From Thiovibrio sp964588325 (GTDB lineage Bacteria; Desulfobacterota; Desulfobulbia; Desulfobulbales; Desulfurivibrionaceae), in NCBI GenBank assembly GCA_964588325.1, contig CAZPOR010000006.1, positions 146,514 to 210,513 on the forward strand: a stretch of 64,000 bases of DNA, given 5' to 3'. The position numbers were made by a program, and so were the translations under genes. Below, piece after piece: positions 34,867 to 42,942 of the stretch (position 1 is the stretch's first letter; every line of letters begins with the position of its first letter). The notes under the pieces are model-generated. The model worked only from the letters and a program-made list of their open reading frames with translations, was not told where the DNA came from and did not search any database.

Positions 34867-36269
34867 GCCGTAATCCCCAACGCTTTTTCCGCCCGCTTCA
34901 AGGCCTTGGCCACCATCTTGCCCGAGGTGCCGCCCAGGGAGACCCTGCTTGCAACCGAACCCTCGATGGAGAGCACCTTGAAGACATCCGCCTCGATGAC
35001 CTCGGAGAATTTTTTTAACTCCGGAAGCTTCAACTCGGTAAGCTCCTTGCCCTTGCTTATGCAAAAGGCCACGGTGCGGCCGACAATGGCGTGGGCCTGT
35101 CGGAAGGGGATATTTTTGCGCACCAGGTAATCCGCCAGATCGGTGGCGGTCATGTAGCCGCCGCCAAGCCCCCGGGCCAGCCGCGCCTCGTTGAACTTCA
35201 GGTTGGCGAGCAACTGGGCCATGATGGCCACGGACCGGGAAACGGTGTCCACCGTGTCAAAGAGCGGCTCCTTGTCTTCCTGCAGGTCGCGGTTGTAGGT
35301 CATGGGCAGCCCTTTAAGCAGCATCAGCAGGCTCATGAGGTTGCCCACCACCCTCCCGCTCTTGCCCCGGATCAGCTCCGGGATGTCCGGGTTCTTCTTC
35401 TGGGGCATGATGGAGCTGCCGGTGCAGAAGCTGTCCGCCAGGGTCACGAAGGAAAACTCCTCGGTGGTCCACAGCACCAGCTCTTCGGACAACCGGCTGA
35501 GATGGATCTGCACCAGGCTGGCAGCGGACATGAACTCGATGATGAAATCGCGGTCCCCCACCGTGTCCATGCTGTTGGCGGTGACCTTGGGGAAATCCAG
35601 CTCCTTGGCGACAAACTCCCGGTCGATGGGCAAGCCGGTGCCCGCCAGGGCCGCGGCGCCCAGGGGCATGACATTGATCCGCTTCAAGGCATCGCTGAAC
35701 CGCTCCCGGTCGCGGCCGAACATCTCGTAGTAGGCCAGCATATGGTGCGCCACCAGAACCGGCTGGGCCCGCTGCAGATGGGTGTAGCCGGGCATCACCG
35801 CATGCTGGTATTTTTTGGCCAGCACCACACAGGCTTTTTGCAGCCCGGCGAGCAGCTCGATGAGGTTGCGGCATTCCTCCCGAAGATAGAGGCGCACATC
35901 CAGGGCCACCTGGTCGTTGCGGCTGCGGGCGGTGTGCAGTTTTTCCCCGGCCGGGCCGATCTTTTCCACCAGGGATTTTTCGATATTCATGTGCACATCT
36001 TCAAGCTCGGGTCTGAAGACAAAGCTGCCAGCCTCGATCTCCCGCTCGATCTGGTCAAGGCCTTTCAGTATCTGGTCGCGCTCCTTGGCGCTGATCAAAC
36101 CCTGCTTGGCAAGCATCTTGGCGTGCGCCCGGCTGCCGGCGATGTCATGCCTGTACAGCCTGGCATCGTAGTGGATGGAGGAAGTAAAGGCCGCCACCGC
36201 AGCAGCGGTCTTTTCCGCGGGCATGCCGCCCCACAGTGCCGGGTTATGGGTGTTTCCTGCCGAAGACAT
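34863..36269 (-). CDS. argH: argininosuccinate lyase
   Basis: A 468-residue enzyme that splits argininosuccinate into arginine and fumarate. The superfamily signature GSSIMPQKKNPD is intact, along with HTARSRNDQVALD, PGYTHLQRAQPV and VTANSMDTVGDRDF. ATG 36269 is the family-typical start. Between argG and argH lies copy 2 of the structured repeat (36322-36446). Confidence 0.97.
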   Translation of the reverse strand: MSSAGNTHNPALWGGMPAEKTAAAVAAFTSSIHYDARLYRHDIAGSRAHAKMLAKQGLISAKERDQILKGLDQIEREIEAGSFVFRPELEDVHMNIEKSLVEKIGPAGEKLHTARSRNDQVALDVRLYLREECRNLIELLAGLQKACVVLAKKYQHAVMPGYTHLQRAQPVLVAHHMLAYYEMFGRDRERFSDALKRINVMPLGAAALAGTGLPIDREFVAKELDFPKVTANSMDTVGDRDFIIEFMSAASLVQIHLSRLSEELVLWTTEEFSFVTLADSFCTGSSIMPQKKNPDIPELIRGKSGRVVGNLMSLLMLLKGLPMTYNRDLQEDKEPLFDTVDTVSRSVAIMAQLLANLKFNEARLARGLGGGYMTATDLADYLVRKNIPFRQAHAIVGRTVAFCISKGKELTELKLPELKKFSEVIEADVFKVLSIEGSVASRVSLGGTSGKMVAKALKRAEKALGITA

Positions 36270-36321
36270 AAGGCGTTGCCTAGTTAGTTTTTAAAATTCT
36301 TTTCATAACTCTGGAAGGGAA

Positions 36322-36446
36322 CTGTTCAGCAGTGCCACAGATGCGCGTGTCAATCGTCGGCAGAAGTGCCGACAAAGAGGCTGGCGAAGTGTGCTATTTG
36401 CACATGAGCCGGCCGATGACAAAGCAGATGTGGTGCTGCTGGGCAG
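36322..36446. repeat. structured dispersed repeat, copy 2 of 3 (reverse orientation)
   Basis: A 125-bp element starting directly after the argG stop. The ends CTGTTCAGCAGTGCCACAG and TGTGGTGCTGCTGGGCAG pair with a few mismatches. Internal hairpins are GTCGGCA/TGCCGAC and GTGC..GCAC inside GGCTGGC/GCCGGCC. Its core reads, on the minus strand, TGTCATCGGCCGGCTCATGT as in the copies at 14277 and 42648, but lacks the CTCGCTACGCTCGCTTAG insert. Confidence 0.8.
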
Positions 36447-37655
36447 TTACCTCTTCTTTTCCACCAGGGCCTGGATGGTCAACCGCAGGGCGTTGAGGCG
36501 GATAAAGCCGCCGGCATCCGACTGGGTGTAGACCTGGTCCTCTTCAAAGGTGGCAAAGCTTTCCTGGTAGAGCGACTGGTCGGATTTGCGGCCCACCGGG
36601 ATGCAGTTGCCCTTGATCAGCTTGAGGCGCACCACGCCGTTCACGGTTTCCTGCGCATTGTCCATGGTCTTTTGCAGGAGCTTCATCTCCGGCGAGAACC
36701 AGAAGCCGTTGTAGACCAGCTCGGCATAGCGGGGGATCAGGCTGTCGCGGATCTTCATGACCTCGCGGTCCAGGGTGATGGTTTCCAGGTCGCGGTGCGC
36801 GCAGCGCAGGATGGTGCCCCCAGGGGTTTCGTACACCCCGCGGGATTTCATGCCCACGAAGCGGTTCTCCACCATGTCCAGCCGGCCGATGCCGTTGGCC
36901 CCGCCCAGTTCGTTCAACCGGGCCAGCATGGCCGCCGGGCTGAGTTTCTCGCCGTTGATGGCCACCGGGTTGCCGTTTGCGAATTCCAGCTCGATATAGG
37001 TCGGTGTGTCCGGGGCCTTTTCCGGGGAGACGGAGAGCTTGAACATGGACTCCTCCGGCTCGTTCCACGGGTCTTCCAAGATGCCGCCCTCAAAGCTGAT
37101 ATGCAGCAGGTTCTCGTCGGAGCTGTAGGGCTTCTCCTTGGTGACCGGCACGGGGATGGAGTGCTGTTCCGCATAGGCCATGAGCTTGGTCCGGGAGTTG
37201 AGATCCCAGATCCGCCAGGGCGCGATGATGGAGAGCCTGGGGTTCAAGGCCAGATAGGTCAGCTCGAAGCGGACCTGGTCGTTGCCCTTGCCCGTGGCGC
37301 CGTGGCTCACGGCATCGGCCCCTTCCGCCTCGGCGATGCGCACCTGTTCCCGGGCGATGACCGGCCGGGCCAGGGAGGTGCCCAGGAGGTAGGAGCCCTC
37401 ATAGATGGCGTTGGCCCGGAAGGCCGGAAAGACATAGTCGCGGACAAACTCTTCGCGCAGGTCGGAGATGATCACCTTCTCGGCGCCGGTGGCCAACCCC
37501 TTGGCCCGCACCTTGTCCCAATCCTCCTCCTGGCCCACATCGGCGGCAAAGGCCACGACCGGAACCTGATACTCTTCCCGCAGCCACTTGAGGATAACCG
37601 AGGTGTCCAACCCGCCGGAATAGGCGAGAACGATCTTGTTTATGTTGGCAGTCAC
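36447..37655 (-). CDS. argG: argininosuccinate synthase
   Basis: A 402-residue ATP-dependent enzyme that joins citrulline and aspartate. The nucleotide-binding AYSGGLDTSVIL, SHGATGKGNDQVRFE and PWNEPEESMF are present. I prefer GTG 37655 (then TANINKIVLAYSGG), because AAGGGG lies 6 bases upstream. ATG 37670 would add five residues. It is followed by the structured repeat and argH in the same direction. Confidence 0.96.
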   Translation of the reverse strand: MTANINKIVLAYSGGLDTSVILKWLREEYQVPVVAFAADVGQEEDWDKVRAKGLATGAEKVIISDLREEFVRDYVFPAFRANAIYEGSYLLGTSLARPVIAREQVRIAEAEGADAVSHGATGKGNDQVRFELTYLALNPRLSIIAPWRIWDLNSRTKLMAYAEQHSIPVPVTKEKPYSSDENLLHISFEGGILEDPWNEPEESMFKLSVSPEKAPDTPTYIELEFANGNPVAINGEKLSPAAMLARLNELGGANGIGRLDMVENRFVGMKSRGVYETPGGTILRCAHRDLETITLDREVMKIRDSLIPRYAELVYNGFWFSPEMKLLQKTMDNAQETVNGVVRLKLIKGNCIPVGRKSDQSLYQESFATFEEDQVYTQSDAGGFIRLNALRLTIQALVEKKR

Positions 37656-37679
37656 TGTGTTCCCCTTCATGTAAAGGAC

Positions 37680-37756
37680 ACAACGCAAAGGCGCAGAGAC
37701 GCGAAGTTACGAAATCGATGGATGCCCTTTTTTTGCGTCATTGCGTCATTGCGTTA
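37680..37756. repeat. dispersed inverted repeat (AACGCAA/GGCGCAGAG family), copy 2
   Basis: ACAACGCAAAGGCGCAGAGA on the left and TTGCGTCATTGCGTCATTGC on the right form an imperfect long palindrome between argF and argG. A short direct repeat GCGTCATT occurs twice in the right arm. It has the same family arms as 30645-30717. Confidence 0.65.
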
Positions 37757-37765
37757 TGTTTTTTG

Positions 37766-38686
37766 TTATTGGTTTTTTCCCAGATGCATGGCCAGAATGG
37801 CCTTGTGGATATGGAGCTTGTTTTCCGCCTGGTCAAAGGCCACGCATTGCGGTCCTTCGAGCACCTCTTCGGAGATCTCCTCGTCGCGGTGGGCAGGCAG
37901 GCAGTGGAGGACAATGGCCCCCGGCCTGGCTTGCGCCACCAGGACAGCATTCACCTGGTACGGCCGGAATACGCCGATCCGTTCTTCCTGCTCGGACTCC
38001 TGGCCCATGCTGGCCCAGACGTCGGTGTTGATTACGTCCGCCTCCCGCGCCGCTTCCACCGGGTCGCGCACCACCCGGATGGGCTTGCTCGCCACGGCTT
38101 GGGCCGCCGCGAGAATGGCGGGGTTGGGATCATAGCCCGCAGGACACGCCAGGGTCAGGGCAAAGCCGAAACGGGCCGCGGCCTGAATCCAAGAGTTGGC
38201 CATGTTGTTGCCGTCTCCCAGCCAGGCAATGTGGAGCTTTTCCACCGGACCCTTGTGTTCGATCACGGTCATGATGTCGCTCAACACCTGGCAGGGATGG
38301 TGCAGATCGGTGAGGGCGTTGATCACCGGCACCGAGGAATATCCGGCCAGCTCATCGACAATGGCCTGGCCGTAGGTGCGGACCACCATGCCGTCCACAT
38401 AGCGGGACATGACCCGGGCCATGTCCTTGAGGGGCTCGTTGCGGGCCAGTTGGGTGTCCCGGCCGGAGAGGTAGATCACCTGGCCGCCCAACCCGTACAT
38501 GGCCGATTCAAAGGAGACCCTGGTCCGGGTGGAGGGCTTTTCAAAGATGAGGGCCACGGTTTTTCCGGCCAACTGCTGGTGGCGGATACCTGCCTTGGCT
38601 TCTTTTTTAAGAAGCAGCCCCTGTTCGATGTAGGCGCCAAGCTGCTCCTTGCTGAAATCCTGTAGTGCCAGTAGATGCTGTGTCAT
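37766..38686 (-). CDS. argF: ornithine carbamoyltransferase
   Basis: A 306-residue enzyme of arginine synthesis: ornithine plus carbamoyl phosphate gives citrulline. The carbamoyl phosphate site FEKPSTRTRVSFE, HPCQVLSD, GDGNNMANSW and the HCLPAHR motif are all present. The start ATG 38686 follows GAGAGAA. The longer frame upstream crosses a candidate terminator and is excluded. It lies 240 bp downstream of argD. Confidence 0.96.
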   Translation of the reverse strand: MTQHLLALQDFSKEQLGAYIEQGLLLKKEAKAGIRHQQLAGKTVALIFEKPSTRTRVSFESAMYGLGGQVIYLSGRDTQLARNEPLKDMARVMSRYVDGMVVRTYGQAIVDELAGYSSVPVINALTDLHHPCQVLSDIMTVIEHKGPVEKLHIAWLGDGNNMANSWIQAAARFGFALTLACPAGYDPNPAILAAAQAVASKPIRVVRDPVEAAREADVINTDVWASMGQESEQEERIGVFRPYQVNAVLVAQARPGAIVLHCLPAHRDEEISEEVLEGPQCVAFDQAENKLHIHKAILAMHLGKNQ

Positions 38687-38798
38687 GGTTTCGTTCTCTC
38701 TGCCAGCCTCCCCCGCTGTCTGCCGGGGGGAAAGTACCTCTCTCAGTTCATGCGTCCTGCCAACGCACGGCGCGGGGCAGGATCCAGGAGACCGGCTC

Positions 38799-38860
38799 AA
38801 AAAAATGTCAGCCCAACCATTGCCAGAGGGTGACGGACTTTTGCTTCCCTCTGGTTGGGC
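38799..38860 (-). terminator. candidate intrinsic terminator/attenuator between argD and argF
   Basis: On the minus strand GCCCAACCAGAGGG pairs with CCCTCTGG and GGTTGGGC across a 16-base loop, followed after a few bases by TTTTTTT. It lies 66 bp after the argD stop and about 110 bp before argF. So argFGH may have its own promoter, or be governed by attenuation. The leader also holds TCCTGCC/GGCAGGA and CCCCCGG-type stems. Confidence 0.6.
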
Positions 38861-38926
38861 CAAACTACAAGTCATACAAAAAAACTTTTTTTTTGCAAAG
38901 GGATTTTTCGTCGAAAAAATATGGGT

Positions 38927-40129
38927 CTACCGGCTCAGCTCGGCAAAGACTTCGTCCAGGGCCTGGATCAGCCGGTCTATCTCGGCGTGGCTGATGATGA
39001 GCGGCGGCAGGCAGCGCAGCACCTTGCCGCCGGCAAAGTTCAGGAGCACCCTTTTTTCAAAGAGGCGGTTGACCATGGCCGGCCCCTTGTCAAGCCATGC
39101 CTCGGTAAGGGGCAGCCCCTGGATCAGGCCGAGCCCCCGGGAAGGGGTTGCCATGGCCGGATATTTTGCGGCCAGTGCGGTGAGCTGTTCGGCGAGATAG
39201 GTGCCTTTTGCCCGGACCTCGGCGAGAAAGCCGTCACCCAGCATGATCCGCAGGGTCGCCACTGCGGCGGCGCAGACCACCGGGTTGCCGCCGAAGGTCG
39301 AGGCGTGGCTGCCCGGCTCGAAGGCCTTGGCCACAGATTCCGTGGCCAGCATGGCGCCGATGGGCAAGCCGTTGCCCAGGGCCTTGGCCAGGGTGAGGAT
39401 ATCGGGGGTCACCCCGCACTGCTCGTAGGCAAAGAGGGTGCCGGTTCTCCCCATGCCCACCTGGATTTCATCAAAGATCAGGAGCAGGTTGTGCGTGTCG
39501 CAGAGCTGCCGGATACCGGCGAGATACTCCCGCTCCAAGGGCCGAACCCCGCCTTCCCCCTGCAAGGGCTCGCAGAGAATGGCGCAGGTCTCCGGGCCAA
39601 TCATTGCCTCCAGGGCATTGAGATCGCCGAAGGGCGCATGGCGGAAGCCCTGGGGCAGGGGCTCGAACCCCTGGTGGAATTTTGCCTGCCCCGTGGCGGC
39701 CACGGTGGCCAGGGTACGGCCATGGAAAGAACCGGCCAGGGAGATGATTTCGTATTTTCCGGCAGGGCTTGCCTTGCGCGCCAGCTTGATCGCAGCCTCG
39801 TTGGCCTCGGCCCCGGAGTTACAGAGAAACACCCGGTCGGCAAAGGAATTGGCGATCAGCAGCCCGGCCAGCTCTGTTTGCGGCATGGTGTGGTAGAGGT
39901 TGGAAACATGCACCAGGGTGGCGGCCTGGCGGCAGATCGCCTCGGTGATCGCCGGATGGCAGTGGCCCAGGCTGCAGACCGCGATGCCGGCGAGGCAATC
40001 CAGGTACTCCCTGCCGTCACCGTCCTTGAGCAGGCACCCCTTCCCCTCCACCATCACTGCGGGATAGCGGCCATAGGTGGTCATGAACGAGGCCGTGCTT
40101 TTTGCAATCCATTCCGCGTTGGCCATCAT
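38927..40129 (-). CDS. argD: acetylornithine aminotransferase
   Basis: A 400-residue class III PLP aminotransferase that converts N-acetylglutamate semialdehyde to N-acetylornithine. LVHVSNLYHT, FLCNSGAEANEAAIKLAR, FHGRTLATVAATG, LLIFDEIQVGMGRTG and the PLP lysine in TLAKALGNGLP are intact. The start ATG 40129 overlaps the argB stop as ATGA. The much longer reading frame that covers argB in another phase is spurious. Confidence 0.96.
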   Translation of the reverse strand: MMANAEWIAKSTASFMTTYGRYPAVMVEGKGCLLKDGDGREYLDCLAGIAVCSLGHCHPAITEAICRQAATLVHVSNLYHTMPQTELAGLLIANSFADRVFLCNSGAEANEAAIKLARKASPAGKYEIISLAGSFHGRTLATVAATGQAKFHQGFEPLPQGFRHAPFGDLNALEAMIGPETCAILCEPLQGEGGVRPLEREYLAGIRQLCDTHNLLLIFDEIQVGMGRTGTLFAYEQCGVTPDILTLAKALGNGLPIGAMLATESVAKAFEPGSHASTFGGNPVVCAAAVATLRIMLGDGFLAEVRAKGTYLAEQLTALAAKYPAMATPSRGLGLIQGLPLTEAWLDKGPAMVNRLFEKRVLLNFAGGKVLRCLPPLIISHAEIDRLIQALDEVFAELSR

Positions 40130-41004
40130 ATCACCTCGGTCCCCACGCCCTGCTGGGTGAACATCTCCAGCAGAATGGCGTGCTCCACCCTGCCGTCGAT
40201 GATGTGCGCCTTGCCGACCCCGGCGCGGACCACGCCCTGGCAGCACTTGACCTTGGGGATCATGCCCCCGCCAATGATCCCGTTTGCAATGTACTGGTCG
40301 GCCTCCGCGCAGTTCATGGAGGAGATCAGCGCGCCCTCCTTGTCCAGGACCCCGGCCACGTCGGTGAGCAGGATCAGCTTTTCCGCCTTGAGATGGGTGG
40401 CGATGGCCCCGGCCACGAGATCGGCGTTGATGTTGTATGCCTGGCCGTCTTCTCCCACGCCCACCGGGGCGATGACCGGGATGAAGTCTTCGGCGTCCAG
40501 GGTGTGCAGGATCTGCGGGTTGACCGTGGTCACCTCCCCTACGCGGCCGATGTCGATGATTTCCGGCGGGGTGTTTTCGGCCTGGGGTTTCATGAGCTGC
40601 ATCTTTTTGGCCTTGATCAGGTCGCCGTCCCGTCCGGACAGGCCCACCGCCTTGCCCCCGTGGAAATTGATCAGGCTGACGATCTCCTTGTTCACCTTGC
40701 CCACCAGGACCATCTCCACCACGTCCATGGTTTCGCCGTCGGTGATCCGCATGCCCTGCACGTAATCGCTCTTGATGTTCATCTTGTTCAGGAATTTGTT
40801 GATCTGCGGCCCGCCGCCGTGCACCACCACCGGGTTGATGCCGACGTACTTCATCAGGATGATGTCCAGGGCGAAGCTCTTTTTCAGCTCCTCGTCCACC
40901 ATGGCATGGCCGCCGTATTTGATGACCACGGTTTTGCCGTAAAATTTCTTGATATACGGCAAGGACTCGATGAGGGTTTTGGCTTTTTCGATACCTGTGA
41001 GCAT
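40126..41004 (-). CDS. argB: acetylglutamate kinase
   Basis: A 292-residue amino acid kinase that phosphorylates N-acetylglutamate. VVIKYGGHAM, VVHGGGPQI, GLSGRDGDL, NINADLVAGAIA and GGGMIPKVKCC are typical. Its length and the N-terminal helix (MLTGIEKAKTLIESLPYIKK) resemble the hexameric, arginine-inhibited type, so feedback control is likely (inference). It is the first gene of the minus-strand arg run. Confidence 0.96.
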   Translation of the reverse strand: MLTGIEKAKTLIESLPYIKKFYGKTVVIKYGGHAMVDEELKKSFALDIILMKYVGINPVVVHGGGPQINKFLNKMNIKSDYVQGMRITDGETMDVVEMVLVGKVNKEIVSLINFHGGKAVGLSGRDGDLIKAKKMQLMKPQAENTPPEIIDIGRVGEVTTVNPQILHTLDAEDFIPVIAPVGVGEDGQAYNINADLVAGAIATHLKAEKLILLTDVAGVLDKEGALISSMNCAEADQYIANGIIGGGMIPKVKCCQGVVRAGVGKAHIIDGRVEHAILLEMFTQQGVGTEVI

Positions 41005-41086
41005 GGCAATCTGTCTGTAATGGTTGAGTGGTCTGGAGGCTGGGTTTTTCGGAAAAAATCAGCCGCATTGTCTTGATAGTACGCAA

Positions 41087-41115
41087 GATATATACCGCCG
41101 GCGGCAATCTGTAAA
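41087..41115 (-). promoter_or_regulatory. candidate sigma-70 promoter for argB
   Basis: On the minus strand TTTACA and TATATC are separated by 17 bases, about 90 bp upstream of argB. No clear ARG-box palindrome was noticed. Confidence 0.4.
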
Positions 41116-41160
41116 GAAGATAGGCGGGCAAAAAACAGTCGCTTGTTTCCGGTAAAGCGA

Positions 41161-41189
41161 TTGCCGAGAACCCCTGATGCTGGTATCTT
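41161..41189 (+). promoter_or_regulatory. candidate sigma-70 promoter for lptA
   Basis: TTGCCG (41161-41166) and TATCTT (41184-41189) are separated by 17 bases, about 44 bp before the lptA ATG. It is back to back with the argB promoter. Confidence 0.4.
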
Positions 41190-41232
41190 TATATCTTCTG
41201 AGTTCATCGGCACCATAAGGAAACTAAAAAAT

Positions 41233-41796
41233 ATGAAACCATTGTTGCGTTTTTTCTGCCGGATTTCGTTCCTGGCTCCCCTTCTGCTCGCTGCCCCCTG
41301 TTTGGCCGCCCCGGCTTCTGCCCCGGCAGGCAACAAGCCGCCGATTCATATCGAGGCGGACCGCATGGTTTCCATGAAGAATGACAATGCGGTTCTTTTT
41401 TCCGGAAACGTGGATGCCAAGCAGGGTCAGTTGGTGATCCGCGCTGCGGAAATGACGGTGTATTATCTCTCCAACGAGGAAAAAGCCAAGCTGCCCCAGA
41501 ACGAGGAGCGCAGCCTCAAGAAGCTTTTTGCCTCGGGCAACGTGGAGATCCAGAATGACGGCATGACCGGCACCGGCGACAAAATGGAGTATTACGAGGC
41601 CGAGCGCAAGATGATCCTCATCGGCAACAGCAAGGTCTGGCAGGACAACAACCTCGTTACCGGCCACACGGTTGTCGTATTCCTCGACCAGGGCAAGAGC
41701 ATCGTGGAGCGGGGCGAAAAGAAGGGCGAGCGGGTCAAGGCCTTTTTCTATCCAGGCGGCGAAGGGCCGCAGACAGAAGTGAAGAGTGAAAAGTGA
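41233..41796 (+). CDS. lptA: LPS transport periplasmic protein LptA
   Basis: A 187-residue protein with a signal peptide (about 1-26, LAPLLLAAPCLAAPA) and an OstA/LptA domain: IHIEADRMVSMKNDNAVLFSGNVDAKQGQLVIRAAEMTVYY, then KLFASGNVEIQNDG and GHTVVVFLDQGKSIVERG. LptA forms the periplasmic bridge for lipopolysaccharide from the inner to the outer membrane. I chose ATG 41233 so that the signal peptide starts normally. An AAGGA lies 12 bases upstream. lptC, which usually precedes it, is not here because argB lies upstream. The gap to lptB (41797-41917) holds GTGAAAAGT-type imperfect inverted repeats. Confidence 0.88.
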   Translation: MKPLLRFFCRISFLAPLLLAAPCLAAPASAPAGNKPPIHIEADRMVSMKNDNAVLFSGNVDAKQGQLVIRAAEMTVYYLSNEEKAKLPQNEERSLKKLFASGNVEIQNDGMTGTGDKMEYYEAERKMILIGNSKVWQDNNLVTGHTVVVFLDQGKSIVERGEKKGERVKAFFYPGGEGPQTEVKSEK

Positions 41797-41917
41797 AAAG
41801 TTAAGAATGAAAAGTTACAAGATGCGTTGAGGCGAAAAGGTGCGGCGAACATGATCGTCATGTATCAACTTTTCCCTCTCCATTGTTAATTTTTCATTAT
41901 TTCTCCCGGAGGCTCCC

Positions 41918-42640
41918 TTGTCTGTTCTCGAAACACAGGATATTGTCAAACGCTATAAAAACCGGACGGTGGTCGACGGGATCAGCCTGCGGGTGGAGAC
42001 CGGCACGGTGGTGGGGTTGCTCGGGCCGAATGGCGCCGGGAAAACCACCACCTTCTATGCCATCGCCGGTTTTGTCCGGCCGGACGCAGGCGTTGTCCTG
42101 CTCGATGGCGAGGACATCACCTCCCTGCCGATCCACCAGCGGGCGGTCAAGGGACTCTCCTATCTGCCCCAGGAAGCCTCGGTGTTCAAAAAGCTCACCG
42201 TGGAGGAAAACGCCCGCATTGTCCTTGAGCCACTGGGCCTTGCCAAGGCAGAGATCAACAGCCGGGTCGGCCAGCTCATGGAAGACCTGAAAATCTCCCA
42301 TCTGGCGGGCAACCGGGGGCATTCGCTCTCCGGGGGCGAACGCCGCCGGGTGGAGATCATGCGGGCCCTGGCCACCAATCCGCATTTTATTCTGCTGGAC
42401 GAGCCCTTTGCCGGGATCGATCCGCTCGCGGTTGCCGACCTCCAGCAGATCATCGGCAACCTGAAAAACCGCGGTCTGGGGGTGCTCATCTCCGACCACA
42501 ACGTCCGGGAAACCCTTTCGGTCTGCGATCAGGCCTATATTGTCAGCCAGGGGAAGATCCTCATCCATGGCAATGCCGAAGAGATCGTGGGCAACGAGGA
42601 AGCACGCCGGATGTACCTCGGTGAAAACTTTACCCTGTAG
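41918..42640 (+). CDS. lptB: LPS export ABC transporter ATP-binding protein LptB
   Basis: A 240-residue ATPase that powers lipopolysaccharide extraction by LptFG. Walker A is GPNGAGKTT, the signature LSGGERRRVEIMRAL and Walker B FILLDEPFAGIDP, and the H loop SDHNVRETL is typical of LptB. The start is TTG 41918, with CCGGAGG 5 bases upstream. It follows lptA and precedes rpoN, the widespread order in proteobacteria. Confidence 0.95.
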   Translation: MSVLETQDIVKRYKNRTVVDGISLRVETGTVVGLLGPNGAGKTTTFYAIAGFVRPDAGVVLLDGEDITSLPIHQRAVKGLSYLPQEASVFKKLTVEENARIVLEPLGLAKAEINSRVGQLMEDLKISHLAGNRGHSLSGGERRRVEIMRALATNPHFILLDEPFAGIDPLAVADLQQIIGNLKNRGLGVLISDHNVRETLSVCDQAYIVSQGKILIHGNAEEIVGNEEARRMYLGENFTL

Positions 42641-42647
42641 AAACCTT

Positions 42648-42777
42648 CCAGCAGCACCACATCTGCCCCGCAGTCTCGCTACGCTCGCTTAGCTGTCATC
42701 GGTCGGCTCATGTGCAACAGCACACTTCGCCGGCCTCTTCCTAGCATCTGCGGCAGCAGCTAAGCGGCGCTGCTGGG
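42648..42777. repeat. structured dispersed repeat, copy 3 of 3
   Basis: A 130-bp element 7 bp after the lptB stop. The ends CCAGCAGC and GCTGCTGG pair. The core TTAGCTGTCATCGGTCGGCT and TGTGCAACAGCACACTTCGC matches copies 1 and 2. With it, the 42641-42942 gap before rpoN is filled apart from about 160 bp of AT-richer leader. Confidence 0.8.
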
Positions 42778-42942
42778 CGGTTTCTTTCTGTAATCTTTCG
42801 CAACAAAATATCCCTTCTTTCGTCGTTTCTCGAAAATCTTCTTGCAAAAACCTTGCCGTCATGGAGTATTATACTGACACAAGGGGAGCGCAATCCCGCG
42901 CCGCACCCTGTGTATCTTTTGCAGCAAAGGATTTCGGCGAAC

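Noticed and set aside
38927..41131. 734-residue frame that seems to fuse ArgD to an N-terminal part
   Set aside because: The extra ~330 residues are the argB gene in the wrong phase. argD starts at 40129 by ATGA overlap.
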